A stretch of 64,000 bases of DNA, taken from contig JAIUOD010000001.1 in NCBI GenBank assembly GCA_020161405.1, positions 682,001-746,000 of the forward strand. Reading direction: 5' to 3'. Positions 45,841 through 55,149 of this stretch are shown here, one piece after another. The notes below the pieces were generated by a model. It was given only the letters and a program-made list of their open reading frames with translations. It searched no databases and had not been told where the DNA came from. This DNA comes from Pseudomonadota bacterium. GTDB lineage: Bacteria; Pseudomonadota; Alphaproteobacteria; Caulobacterales; Aquidulcibacteraceae. The position numbers and the translations under genes are program-made. Position 1 is the stretch's first letter; every line of letters begins with the position of its first letter.

Positions 45841-46724
45841 ACGCCATTTGAAAGGCGGCGGCAAATTTCATCCAATTGTTCGAGTGAATTATATGAAATT
45901 TGTAAGTTTCCGCCTTTATCACCGCGATGTTTAATTTCAACCGCAAGCCCAAGAACACTTGATAAATCTTCTGCAAGTGCACGTGCATCAGCGTCAAATT
46001 GTGATGTTTCACGTGAAACTTTTTCACGTTCAATCTGTGATTTTGAAACTAAAGCCTCTGCTTCGCGAACAGATAGCTTTTTATTGACCATCTCTTTGGC
46101 TGCATTTAATGGATCATGTGCCGCAAGCGCTGCACGGGCGTGCCCGGCAGAAAGCATACCATTAATAACCAAATCCTGAACTTCGCGCGGTAGCCCCAAA
46201 AGCCTTATAGTATTAGCAACATAGGCACGGCTTTTCCCAATTGTATCAGCGATATTTTGTTGATTATAGCCAAATCGATCCATTAATTGCCCAAAGGCCA
46301 TGGCTTCTTCAATTGCATTTAAATCTTGGCGTTGAAGGTTTTCCACAATTGCCACTTGAAGGGTTTGCAAATCATCAAATTGGCGCAAAACAACCGGCAC
46401 TTTGTGAAGACCTGCAATCTGTGCTGCGCGCCACCTTCTCTCACCTGCTATAATTGAATAATAGCCAGGGGTTGCTTCTTCTTCACGTATAACAATAGGT
46501 TGCACAATTCCGTGCGCCTTAATTGTTTCAGCAAGTGCAGCAAGTTCAGTTGGATCAAAAGTTCTACGTGGTTGATTTGGGTTTGGTCTTAAAAGCTCAA
46601 TAGGCAATTCTTTTGGGCTTGCAACTTTTGTTTCTTCTGAGCGCTCAACAGGTGAATCACCAAGTAATGCAGACAAGCCGCGACCAAGGCCACGTGCGTT
46701 TGGTTTTGTATTTTGTTCGCTCAT
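45837..46724 (-). CDS. parB: Chromosome-partitioning protein ParB
   Basis: 295 residues. Domain order: N-terminal GRGLSALLGD, the CTPase/ParB-N domain with PNPNQPRRTFD, IVIREE and GERRWRAAQ, helix-turn-helix around NQQNIADTIGKSRAYVAN, and the C-terminal dimer domain. ParB binds parS, clamps on DNA with CTP and spreads to organise the origin. The gene itself contains a near-perfect parS at 46005-46020 coding VSRET. It overlaps parA by four bases. Confidence 0.97.
   Translation of the reverse strand: MSEQNTKPNARGLGRGLSALLGDSPVERSEETKVASPKELPIELLRPNPNQPRRTFDPTELAALAETIKAHGIVQPIVIREEEATPGYYSIIAGERRWRAAQIAGLHKVPVVLRQFDDLQTLQVAIVENLQRQDLNAIEEAMAFGQLMDRFGYNQQNIADTIGKSRAYVANTIRLLGLPREVQDLVINGMLSAGHARAALAAHDPLNAAKEMVNKKLSVREAEALVSKSQIEREKVSRETSQFDADARALAEDLSSVLGLAVEIKHRGDKGGNLQISYNSLEQLDEICRRLSNGV
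46005..46020. promoter_or_regulatory. parS site within parB
   Basis: TGTTTCACGTGAAACT matches the 16-bp parS consensus TGTTTCACGTGAAACA at 15 positions. It is read in the parB frame as VSRET. Confidence 0.88.
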
Positions 46725-47527
46725 GCCGCCAACTCCCTTTCCCTTTGGATTAATTCACTTGCAAGTTTAATATAAGCACGGCTTCCTGTGCTATTATGAT
46801 CATAAATTAAAACTGGCTTGCCATGAGATGGCGCTTCTGAAACACGAACATTTCTTGGAATAACCGTATTATAGACCTTTTCACCGAAATGGCTTCTAAC
46901 ATCTTGTGCAACCTGTTCTGAAAGTCGGTTTCTATTATCATACATAGTAAGAACCAGGCCCTGAATTTCCAATTTTGGATTCAGGCTAGATTTAACCAAT
47001 TCAACAGTACGCATTAATTGTGTCAAACCCTCAAGCGCAAAAAATTCGCATTGTAATGGAACAAGCAATGCATCCGCCGCTGTCATTGCATTAATAGTAA
47101 CAACGTTAAGCGATGGCGGGCAATCAATTATTATATAGTCATAATTAGTTGCATCTTCATTTGCCATTTGAAAAGCATCACGTAATCTAAAAGCACGATT
47201 TGAAATATGTGCCAACTCAATTTCTGCGCCAGCAATATCAACACTCGATGGGGCTAATGATAGATTTGGGATAATGGTTGGAATAGATGTTTCAGCAATT
47301 GTCGCATCACCCATAAGAATATTATAAGTGGTTAAACGGCGCGATGATGATCTTATACCAAGACCAGTTGACGCATTACCTTGTGCGTCAATATCAAAAA
47401 TCAAAACTTTTTTGCCAATTGCCGCAAGCGCTGTGCCAAGGTTTATTGTCGTGGTAGTTTTACCCACCCCGCCTTTTTGGTTTGCGACTGCAAGAATTCT
47501 TGGCCGTTTTGCCTTATTATTTTGCAC
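46721..47527 (-). CDS. parA: Chromosome-partitioning ATPase ParA
   Basis: 268 residues. The deviant Walker A is NQKGGVGKTTTTINLG near residue 17, followed by the switch motif FDIDAQGNAST and YDYIIIDCPPSL. ParA dimers bind DNA with ATP and drive movement of ParB-parS complexes toward the new pole. It overlaps rsmG by 11 bases and parB by four, the canonical rsmG-parA-parB operon. Confidence 0.97.
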   Translation of the reverse strand: MQNNKAKRPRILAVANQKGGVGKTTTTINLGTALAAIGKKVLIFDIDAQGNASTGLGIRSSSRRLTTYNILMGDATIAETSIPTIIPNLSLAPSSVDIAGAEIELAHISNRAFRLRDAFQMANEDATNYDYIIIDCPPSLNVVTINAMTAADALLVPLQCEFFALEGLTQLMRTVELVKSSLNPKLEIQGLVLTMYDNRNRLSEQVAQDVRSHFGEKVYNTVIPRNVRVSEAPSHGKPVLIYDHNSTGSRAYIKLASELIQRERELAA

Positions 47528-48143
47528 GCTCTAACTCCGATATTTCCAAAATGCAGCTGCCTGTATTTTTATCAAAAATTTCTATCTCGAATTTAAAATT
47601 CCACTTTATTTGCGCAATTTCAATTTCATTTCTCACATCTTTGCCCTTTGGGAACAATAATCTTGCACCTTCTTGTGCATAAGTTGCAGATAGGTCCAAT
47701 AATCTTTCCAAAGGTGCAAAAGCACGTGCCGTTAGTATTTCATATTTTTGTGGCACTAATGCTTCAACTTTGGAATGTAATATTTCGATTCTAAGACCCA
47801 TTACACGTGCCGTTTCACGCAAAAATGAAATTCTTTTATGATTTTCATCAACTAAAGTAACTTTATAATCTTCATTTTCTTGTGCAATAAATATTGCAAG
47901 GACTAGCCCCGGAAATCCTGCACCAGTACCAAAATCAATAATAGTTTTTGGGAGTGTTTTAAATTTTTTCAAAATTTGGGCACTATTGTTAAAATGACGC
48001 GACCAAATATCATCAATTGTACTAAGAGAAATAAGATTAATTTTGGGCGCCCATTTTTTTAATTGCGCTTCGTATGTTTCAAATTTCTCAATTGTTTCAC
48101 GTGAAACATTAAATTCCTTAATGAATGCATCTTTATCATTCAT
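47517..48143 (-). CDS. rsmG: 16S rRNA (guanine(527)-N7)-methyltransferase
   Basis: 208 residues. RsmG (GidB) methylates G527 of 16S rRNA using S-adenosylmethionine. The binding loop is DFGTGAGFPGLVLAI, and the beginning has FNVSRETIEKFETYE. The VSRET codons are formed by a perfect parS site (48093-48108). It starts on the last base of the mnmG stop (TAATG), so translation is coupled. Confidence 0.95.
   Translation of the reverse strand: MNDKDAFIKEFNVSRETIEKFETYEAQLKKWAPKINLISLSTIDDIWSRHFNNSAQILKKFKTLPKTIIDFGTGAGFPGLVLAIFIAQENEDYKVTLVDENHKRISFLRETARVMGLRIEILHSKVEALVPQKYEILTARAFAPLERLLDLSATYAQEGARLLFPKGKDVRNEIEIAQIKWNFKFEIEIFDKNTGSCILEISELERAK
48093..48108. promoter_or_regulatory. parS site within rsmG
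   Basis: TGTTTCACGTGAAACA, perfect 16-bp palindromic parS consensus, in the 5' part of rsmG. It is read in frame as VSRET. Confidence 0.95.
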
Positions 48144-50002
48144 TATGCCGCATCCTTATTTTTCTTTTTGTTTAAATGCGCAAGTATTGCCGTAATCGCA
48201 CTTGGGGTCATACTTTCAATACGCGAGGCCTGACCAATAGTATGCGGGCGCGTATTTGTAAGCCTTTCCGCAAGTTCTGCTGAAAGACCACCAACTTGCC
48301 AATAATCTATAGTGTCTGGGATGCGGACATTTTCATCTTTTGTAAAAGTTTCTATATCAGCTTTCTGTCTGTCCATATAACCATGATAAATAGATTCGAT
48401 TTCCAATTGCTCAAGAATTTCGGAATTATAATTATTTAAATCAGGATAAATATCTTTTAATAAATCAAGGCTTACATTTGGCAATGTTAACAATTCAATT
48501 AAATTACGCTTCCGTCCATCTTGCCTAACAGCAAGATTTAATTTTTGTGCTTCATTGGGCGTAAGATAATTATTTTTTGCAAATTGCATCAAATCGTCAA
48601 TTCGGCTGATTTTGGCATTAAAAATCTCAGCCCTATTTTTTTTAACTATTCCCGCATCAATACCTAATTGCGTAAGCCTTTGATCGGCATTATCTGAACG
48701 CAAACTAAGCCTATATTCAGCGCGTGAAGTAAACATTCTATAAGGTTCAGATACACCTTTTGTTATTAAATCATCAATAAGAACGCCAATATATGATTGT
48801 GATCTTGTAAAACTTATTGCATCCATATTTGAACAATTTCTGGCAGCGTTCAAACCTGCTACAAGACCTTGTGCGGCCGCTTCTTCATAACCAGTTGTGC
48901 CATTAATCTGACCTGCAAGATATAGGTTTTTAATATCTTTTAATTGCAAATCAAAACCCAATTGTGTGGGATCAACATAATCATATTCAATTGCATAAGC
49001 CCATTTATAAACTTCAACTTTTTCAAGTCCACGAATAGAGCGTAAAAATTGAATTTGAACTTCTTCTGGAAATGAAGTTGATATACCATTTGGATATATA
49101 GAATCTGTATCAAGACCTTCTGGCTCTAAGAAGATTTGGTGCTTGTCCTTGTCAGAAAACCTTCTAACCTTATCTTCTATTGACGGGCAATATCTTGGGC
49201 CTCGTCCAGAAATTGCACCGCTATTAACAGCTGCAAGATGGCTATTATTTCTAATTATTTCGTGCGTTTGTTCATTTGTCCAAGTAATATGACAAGGGAC
49301 TTGTGAGTTTGTAATTTCTTTTGTCAAAAAAGAAAATGGTTGCGGGGGGTTATCTCCTGGTTGCAATTCACAGGCCGCCCAATCAATTGTCTTACCATCT
49401 AATCTTGCTGGCGTCCCTGTTTTCAGACGCCCCATTCTTAGTCCAAGTGAATAAAGTGAATTTGCCAATCCAATTGATGGATTTTCACCTAAACGACCCG
49501 CAGACCATGTCTTTTTTCCAAGATGGATTACGCCTTTAAGAAAAGTTCCAGTCGTAATTACTATCGCACCACAAAAATATTTATTGCCTTTACCATCGAT
49601 CAAGCCAATAATTTTTCCATCTCTGAACAATAATTCTTCAACTATTTCTTCAATTACTTCAAGATTTTCAGTGTTTCTTACTAGTGATTGCACGGCATTT
49701 TTAAATAATTTTCTATCCGCTTGTGCCCTAGGCCCACGAACCGCTGGCCCCTTTGATGCGTTAAGGGTACGAAATTGGATGCCACCCATATCGGTTGCCA
49801 CACCCATTATCCCATCAAGCGCATCAATTTCACGAACTAAATGTCCCTTACCCAACCCGCCAATAGCAGGATTACATGACATTTGCCCTAAATTATCAAA
49901 AGCCATTGTAAAAAGCGCGGTTTTTGCGCCAAAACGCGCAGAAGCACAAGCCGCCTCTACGCCAGCGTGACCACCGCCAACAACAATAACATCAAAACTC
50001 AC
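48143..50002 (-). CDS. mnmG: tRNA uridine-5-carboxymethylaminomethyl modification enzyme MnmG
   Basis: 619 residues. With MnmE it adds the carboxymethylaminomethyl group to U34 of certain tRNAs, using FAD and methylene-tetrahydrofolate. The FAD loop is VVGGGHAGVEAACASARFG; the family stretch GPRAQADRKLFKNA and KTGTPARLDGKTIDW are present, with YCPSIEDKV in the middle. It lies in the mnmE-mnmG-rsmG-parA-parB order that is typical near the origin. Confidence 0.97.
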   Translation of the reverse strand: MSFDVIVVGGGHAGVEAACASARFGAKTALFTMAFDNLGQMSCNPAIGGLGKGHLVREIDALDGIMGVATDMGGIQFRTLNASKGPAVRGPRAQADRKLFKNAVQSLVRNTENLEVIEEIVEELLFRDGKIIGLIDGKGNKYFCGAIVITTGTFLKGVIHLGKKTWSAGRLGENPSIGLANSLYSLGLRMGRLKTGTPARLDGKTIDWAACELQPGDNPPQPFSFLTKEITNSQVPCHITWTNEQTHEIIRNNSHLAAVNSGAISGRGPRYCPSIEDKVRRFSDKDKHQIFLEPEGLDTDSIYPNGISTSFPEEVQIQFLRSIRGLEKVEVYKWAYAIEYDYVDPTQLGFDLQLKDIKNLYLAGQINGTTGYEEAAAQGLVAGLNAARNCSNMDAISFTRSQSYIGVLIDDLITKGVSEPYRMFTSRAEYRLSLRSDNADQRLTQLGIDAGIVKKNRAEIFNAKISRIDDLMQFAKNNYLTPNEAQKLNLAVRQDGRKRNLIELLTLPNVSLDLLKDIYPDLNNYNSEILEQLEIESIYHGYMDRQKADIETFTKDENVRIPDTIDYWQVGGLSAELAERLTNTRPHTIGQASRIESMTPSAITAILAHLNKKKNKDAA

Positions 50003-50084
50003 GTGGAATATCCTTGATTAATCAAGGGCGGAATATACTAATATTTAAAAAATGTCGAGCCTATAAAGGCGGTAGTGAAGGTAG

Positions 50085-50100
50085 TGTTTCACGTGAAACA
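50085..50100. promoter_or_regulatory. parS site between mnmG and mnmE
   Basis: TGTTTCACGTGAAACA, perfect consensus, ending just before the mnmE stop codon. It is the only one of the four parS sites here that is intergenic. Confidence 0.95.
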
Positions 50101-50101
50101 C

Positions 50102-51433
50102 TTATTTACCAATACAAAAACTAGAAAATATTCTGTCATAAATATCTTCAATACCAACAATACCCACAAACTCACCTAATGCACGCGCGGACATCCTTAA
50201 TTCTTCACATGCAATTTCAGGATTATCATCATCAATCATAAGGGCATTATCAAGATGTGAAATTGTTCTTTCAATTGCGTTATAATGCCTGATACGTGTA
50301 AGGGGTGCAATTTCCAAATTTTCAGATGTAGTTACACATTTTTGAATTATTATTTCTTCAATTGTATAAATATCATCAGGGTTTTGTGAACTAATTTCAA
50401 TTTCTGAAATAGTGTCTTTTAATTCAATTGAACCTATTAATTTGCTGTCACGCGCATCTGATTTGGACCAAATGAGATAATCCCCATCATTAAGATGTGG
50501 TTTGATAAATTCGGCTTCTTCCTTATTACTTGCAAGACCAAAAATTAAATCTGCATCTTTAGCTTTTTCAAGAGCACGTTTTATGCCTTCTTGTTCAATT
50601 ATATCATTTGCCTCTCTTAATCCCGCAGTATCAGCAAGTGAGATAAGATTGTTTTTTAAAATAAAACTCACCTCAACTATGTCACGCGTAGTTCCAGCAA
50701 TAGATGAAACAATTGCCGCCTCACGCCCACAAATTGCATTTAAAAAAGAAGATTTACCAACATTGGGTGCACCAATAATAATAATATTTAAGCCATCACG
50801 AATTTTTTGAGCAGATTTAGATCTATCTAAATGCTGTTTCAATGAAGTTGAAAGTTTTGAAATTCTATTTCGATTTGTATTACTAAGGCCTGAAGGAAGA
50901 TCTTCATCTGGAAAATCTATATAGGCTTCTGCCTCTGCAAGGCAGTCAACAATTTCATTTCGCCATATATGCGCTTGGTTTTTTAAATCACCACGCATTT
51001 GACGTATGGCTTGCTTTCTTTGCGCCTCTGTTTCTGCATCAATTAAATCAGCAAGACCTTCTGCCTGTGTAAGATCCATCTTTCCATTTCGAAAAGCACG
51101 TTTTGAAAATTCACCGGGCTTTGCAAGTTCAACAAAGTTTGTTTTTAATGCAGCAGACATAAAGGCAGCTAAAACACTTGGCCCACCATGAATATGAAAT
51201 TCGGCAACATCTTCACCAGTAAAGGAATTTGGGCCTTCAAAAAATAAAACCAAGGCATTATCGATAATATTACCATCATTATCAAAAATTTGCCGCAAGC
51301 TTGCAAAACGTGGTTTAGGACAGGCTTTTGCACTTAGGGTTTCGATTAATTTTTTTGAATTATTACCTGATACACGAATAACAATGACACCTGACTTTGC
51401 GGTGCCACTTGCGGGTGCAATAATACTTGTCAT
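50102..51433 (-). CDS. mnmE: tRNA modification GTPase MnmE
   Basis: 443 residues. The N-terminal formyl-tetrahydrofolate-binding domain carries IIAPASGTAKSGVIVIRVSG, the helical domain surrounds the G domain with G1 GAPNVGKSS, G2/G3 GTTRD and DTAG, and G4 SKSD. The C-terminal CIGK motif holds the catalytic Cys. Partner of MnmG in U34 modification. It directly abuts the DUF6489 gene. Confidence 0.97.
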   Translation of the reverse strand: MTSIIAPASGTAKSGVIVIRVSGNNSKKLIETLSAKACPKPRFASLRQIFDNDGNIIDNALVLFFEGPNSFTGEDVAEFHIHGGPSVLAAFMSAALKTNFVELAKPGEFSKRAFRNGKMDLTQAEGLADLIDAETEAQRKQAIRQMRGDLKNQAHIWRNEIVDCLAEAEAYIDFPDEDLPSGLSNTNRNRISKLSTSLKQHLDRSKSAQKIRDGLNIIIIGAPNVGKSSFLNAICGREAAIVSSIAGTTRDIVEVSFILKNNLISLADTAGLREANDIIEQEGIKRALEKAKDADLIFGLASNKEEAEFIKPHLNDGDYLIWSKSDARDSKLIGSIELKDTISEIEISSQNPDDIYTIEEIIIQKCVTTSENLEIAPLTRIRHYNAIERTISHLDNALMIDDDNPEIACEELRMSARALGEFVGIVGIEDIYDRIFSSFCIGK

Positions 51434-51709
51434 TTATTCTTTACTATCAGGTTTTGTATTAGTGTTGAAATCAAAACTTTTGCTTCCAGACATTGCAGCC
51501 TTAAGCATATTATTAAAACTATCTTGTGCCATGCCGCCAAATTCAGCCCAAGCCTTCATCATAGGCTCAACATCAAGTGTTTGCATTGAATTTTCAATCT
51601 TACCGCTTGCAGCATTTAAAAAGGCTTTGTGCATTTGTTCATAATTAGGAAGGCCCGCAAGAGTGCGTGCTTCTTCTGGCGTTAAATCAATTTCAATATG
51701 CACTTTCAT
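51434..51709 (-). CDS. DUF6489 family protein
   Basis: 91 residues from the ATG at 51709 (AAAGG 8 bases before); an in-frame start further upstream would overlap the lipoprotein gene. The sequence KVHIEIDLTPEEARTLAGLP, followed by a helix with LDVEPMMKAWAEFGGMAQ, is the DUF6489 signature in Alphaproteobacteria. It is a small, mainly helical cytoplasmic protein of unknown function. It stops on the base before mnmE begins, suggesting co-expression with tRNA modification genes. Confidence 0.75.
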   Translation of the reverse strand: MKVHIEIDLTPEEARTLAGLPNYEQMHKAFLNAASGKIENSMQTLDVEPMMKAWAEFGGMAQDSFNNMLKAAMSGSKSFDFNTNTKPDSKE

Positions 51710-51722
51710 TTTATAACCTTTT

Positions 51723-52148
51723 TTAGCGAATACATCTTGCGAAAAGAGAATTAGCCTCACCATCGAATGATATTTCGGCATTTTCATCGCTAATATTAGA
51801 AATAATCAGCTTAAAAGGCAAGTTGGCATTATTTTTAGCTTTGACAATAATTTTATCACTATTTGATTCAATAGAGGAAATAATGTGTTTCTCAACACCA
51901 CTTGGTCTTATACTTTCTACTAATAAAACCCCATCAGTGATTTTAAACCTATAGCCCTGCCCCATTTCACTGGCTTCACAACTAGGCTTATCTGATTTGA
52001 CAATAGGCCAACCAAGAAATGAAATTTGGCTTTCATCATCACCCATGAGGTAATATTTGGTTTTTTCTTCAAGTGTTTCAATTGGGTTTTTCTTTGTACA
52101 AGACCCAAGTGCTAAGATTGAACATAATAAAATAAGAGATTTTTTCAT
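51723..52148 (-). CDS. Small lipoprotein, hypothetical
   Basis: 141 residues. The signal peptide has a clear lipobox LALGSC, so the mature protein is a lipoprotein with Cys at about residue 17. Two more cysteines (in PSCEASE and near the end in FARCIR) may form a disulfide. The mature part is beta-rich and contains GQGYRFKITDGVLLV; no family was recognised. A GGGAGGGAAGC ribosome site precedes the ATG. It lies upstream of the DUF6489-mnmE genes with 13 bases between. Confidence 0.72.
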   Translation of the reverse strand: MKKSLILLCSILALGSCTKKNPIETLEEKTKYYLMGDDESQISFLGWPIVKSDKPSCEASEMGQGYRFKITDGVLLVESIRPSGVEKHIISSIESNSDKIIVKAKNNANLPFKLIISNISDENAEISFDGEANSLFARCIR

Positions 52149-52205
52149 GCTTCCCTCCCCGCCTTAATTTGACGAGGAGTTAAGCATAATTCTAATTTAT
52201 TAAAA

Positions 52206-53675
52206 TCAAGTATTCATGCTTTGGAAGAAATCGTCGTTATTTTTTGTGCCTTTTAGCTTATCAAGCAAGAATTCCATCGCATCCATTGTGCCCATTGGCG
52301 AAAGAATACGGCGCAACATATAGGTTTTTGATAGATATTCTTTTGGAACAAGTAATTCTTCTTTACGTGTGCCAGATTTAAGGATGTCGATAGCAGGGAA
52401 GGTTCGTTTATCGGCAACTTTGCGATCCAAAATAACCTCACTATTACCTGTACCTTTAAATTCTTCAAAGATAACCTCATCCATGCGAGAGCCAGTTTCA
52501 ATAAGTGCCGTTGCAATAATTGTAAGTGAGCCACCTTCTTCAAGGTTACGCGCCGCGCCAAAGAAACGTTTCGGACGTTGCAATGCATTGGCATCAACAC
52601 CACCGGTTAAAACTTTGCCCGAAGATGGAACGACCGTATTATAAGCGCGGCCAAGGCGTGTGATTGAATCAAGCAGAATAACAACATCACGCCCATGTTC
52701 GGCAAGACGTTTTGCTTTTTCAATTACCATTTCAGAAACTTGAACGTGGCGTGTCGCAGGCTCATCAAATGTTGATGAAATAACCTCACCTTTAACAGAG
52801 CGTTTCATATCTGTTACTTCTTCTGGGCGTTCATCAATCAAAAGAACAATCAAATAGCATTCTGGATGATTGGTTTCGATAGATTTAGCGATATTTTGAA
52901 GAATAACAGTTTTACCAGTTCGTGGCGGCGCAACAATCAATGAACGCTGCCCCTTACCAATTGGCGAAACAATATCAATAACGCGGCCTGTTTTATCCTT
53001 AATGGTTGGATCATCCAATTCCATACGGAAACGCTCATTAGGATAAAGCGGGGTTAAATTGTCGAAATTGACTTTATGTTTTGCAATTTCAGGATCAACA
53101 AAATTAATTGTATCAACGCGGTGAAGCGCAAAATATCTTTCGCCATGCTGTGGCGCGCGAACAGGGCCATCAACAGTATCACCAGTTCTTAGACCAAAAC
53201 GGCGAATTTGTGTTGGGCTTACATAAATATCATCAGGTCCCGGAAGATAGTTTGATTCAGGTGATCTTAAGAAACCAAAACCATCAGGAAGCACTTCAAG
53301 AACACCGCCACCACCAATTTCAGCGCCGCTTTCAGCTTGCGCCTTAAGAATAGCAAAAAGCAAATCTTGGGTTCTTAATGATGCAGCACCATCAATTTCC
53401 AATGCCTCAGCCATAGCCACAAGTTCGGCGGGTTTTTTAGATTTCAATTCTTGCAAAGATGTGCGTGTTACATTTATGTTAATTTTTTGATTTTCTTCTT
53501 CAACAGTTTTTGCCGCATCTGCCATAGTTTCATTTGTTTCACGTGAAACATCTTCAACAACTGGCTGTACTTCCTCAACAGGTGGGGCTTTTAATTTTAA
53601 TGTTAGTTTACGCTTTTCAGGAGCGGGCGCATCATTTTGCTCAGGCACATTTGTGCCTTCAATTTCATCTGACAT
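52206..53675 (-). CDS. rho: Transcription termination factor Rho
   Basis: 489 residues; about 70 longer than E. coli Rho because of an N-terminal extension rich in Pro, Lys and Glu. The RNA-binding domain has [21 protein letters not shown]; Walker A is [29 protein letters not shown] and the Q/R-loop block are those of all Rho proteins. Rho unwinds nascent RNA to terminate transcription. The extension contains a perfect parS read as VSRET. Few intrinsic terminators occur in this window, in keeping with reliance on Rho. Confidence 0.98.
   Translation of the reverse strand: MSDEIEGTNVPEQNDAPAPEKRKLTLKLKAPPVEEVQPVVEDVSRETNETMADAAKTVEEENQKININVTRTSLQELKSKKPAELVAMAEALEIDGAASLRTQDLLFAILKAQAESGAEIGGGGVLEVLPDGFGFLRSPESNYLPGPDDIYVSPTQIRRFGLRTGDTVDGPVRAPQHGERYFALHRVDTINFVDPEIAKHKVNFDNLTPLYPNERFRMELDDPTIKDKTGRVIDIVSPIGKGQRSLIVAPPRTGKTVILQNIAKSIETNHPECYLIVLLIDERPEEVTDMKRSVKGEVISSTFDEPATRHVQVSEMVIEKAKRLAEHGRDVVILLDSITRLGRAYNTVVPSSGKVLTGGVDANALQRPKRFFGAARNLEEGGSLTIIATALIETGSRMDEVIFEEFKGTGNSEVILDRKVADKRTFPAIDILKSGTRKEELLVPKEYLSKTYMLRRILSPMGTMDAMEFLLDKLKGTKNNDDFFQSMNT
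53535..53550. promoter_or_regulatory. parS site within rho
   Basis: TGTTTCACGTGAAACA, perfect consensus, in the N-terminal extension of rho; in frame it codes VSRET. Confidence 0.95.
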
Positions 53676-53734
53676 ATTTTTTCACTTTGTTTGGAAAACC
53701 CAATCTTGAGAACCAAGCGGGCAATAGATAATTC

Positions 53735-53763
53735 TTAATATGCAAATTCGACCAATTTTGCAA
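53735..53763 (-). promoter_or_regulatory. Candidate promoter of rho
   Basis: On the minus strand TTGCAA, a 17-base spacer and TATTAA lie 60 bases before the rho start codon, giving a leader of about 50 bases. Confidence 0.5.
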
Positions 53764-53770
53764 GCAATAT

Positions 53771-55021
53771 TTAAGAAAGAGGGATGCCCTGCAATAATTT
53801 AGGTAAATCGCCAATTGCCCCACCTGCATGTCGCGCAAAAAACCTGCGGGCAGGGCCAAAAGCATCAACAACACCGATACCAATATTACGAAGCAAACGT
53901 AAAGGCCCAAAATCATTTGAAAAAAGTCTAACGAAAGCATCGCATGATGCGGCAACCATCATTGTATCCGTACGTCGCCAAGCTGCATATTTTTCCAAAG
54001 TAATTTCGTCACCAATATCAAGTCCAAGTGAGTGACTATCCAAAATGACTTCGGCTAGGGCAGCAACATCTTTTAGGCCAAGATTAAATCCTTGCCCAGC
54101 GACAGGATGAATGCCATGAGCGGCATCACCACAAAGCGCAACACGTTTAATATACCATTTTGACGCTAATTCTAATTGAAGCGGATATGTGAAAACCGGT
54201 GCAACAACCGAAACTTTACCTAGAAAATCACCAAATCGTTTTTGGATTTCAATTTCAAAATCATTTTTATCAAGTTTAGACATAGCTATCGCTTTGCTTG
54301 GTGGCTCAGACCAAACAATAGATGCGCGATTATGCATTAAAGGCAAAATTGCAAACGGGCCAGTTGGCAAAAAATATTCAAAAGCTACATCATTATGAGA
54401 TTTTTCAAGCGCAACAGTCGTAACAATTCCTGTTTGTGAATAGTCAAATTTATATGTTTTGATTTTCGCAGATTTGCGTATTTGTGAACCGCGACCATCA
54501 CAACCCACAAGCAATTTTGCCGATATTTTCTGCCCATTATCTAAAAAAGCATCAACATAAGCGCCATTTTCAATAAAATCTGTAACCATATGTGGTGTAA
54601 AGCGGACAATATTTTTTTTAGTCTGGCAAACCATATCAAGTGCAAGGCGCATGTGCCGATTTTCAACCATATAACCCAATGGTTCATCACTATCGGTAAT
54701 TTCACCTTGGTCAAAATGCAAAGTTAGGCCAATTGAACCACCATGTTTTGCGCCATCTGGAACACGACCATCTGAAACTAAAATTTCGCTTATTTTTCCA
54801 ATTTCTTGAATTTTTTCTTTTACGCCCAAAATACCAAGCATACGCATATTTGCATAAGCAATTGCAGAAGATCGCCCATCATAGGTTTTATCAAGCATAG
54901 AAACTGGCTCTAATTTATCGACAACAGCGATTTTCAAGCCGCCCGATTCAAGCGCAAGCGCAAGCGATAGACCTACAAGTCCGCCACCCGCAATAATAAC
55001 ATCAAATTCAATTTTTGGCAT
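53771..55021 (-). CDS. UbiH/UbiF family FAD-dependent hydroxylase (ubiquinone biosynthesis)
   Basis: 416 residues. FAD motifs are DVIIAGGGLVGLSLALALE, GCDGRGSQIR and CGDAAHGIHPVAGQGFNLGLKD, which place it in the COQ6/UbiH/UbiF/VisC group that hydroxylates the ubiquinone ring. Which ring position is used cannot be told. It is divergent from ftsK and lies upstream of rho on the same strand. Confidence 0.92.
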   Translation of the reverse strand: MPKIEFDVIIAGGGLVGLSLALALESGGLKIAVVDKLEPVSMLDKTYDGRSSAIAYANMRMLGILGVKEKIQEIGKISEILVSDGRVPDGAKHGGSIGLTLHFDQGEITDSDEPLGYMVENRHMRLALDMVCQTKKNIVRFTPHMVTDFIENGAYVDAFLDNGQKISAKLLVGCDGRGSQIRKSAKIKTYKFDYSQTGIVTTVALEKSHNDVAFEYFLPTGPFAILPLMHNRASIVWSEPPSKAIAMSKLDKNDFEIEIQKRFGDFLGKVSVVAPVFTYPLQLELASKWYIKRVALCGDAAHGIHPVAGQGFNLGLKDVAALAEVILDSHSLGLDIGDEITLEKYAAWRRTDTMMVAASCDAFVRLFSNDFGPLRLLRNIGIGVVDAFGPARRFFARHAGGAIGDLPKLLQGIPLS

Positions 55022-55149
55022 TTCAAAGCATTAATAGGACAAAATACAAATTATTGCCATAAAAAATGCGGATAATTTTGCAATCTTAACCGAGTGTAAA
55101 CCACAAAGTTGTTTTAGATTTAATATTAAAAGTTCGAACGGATAATATA

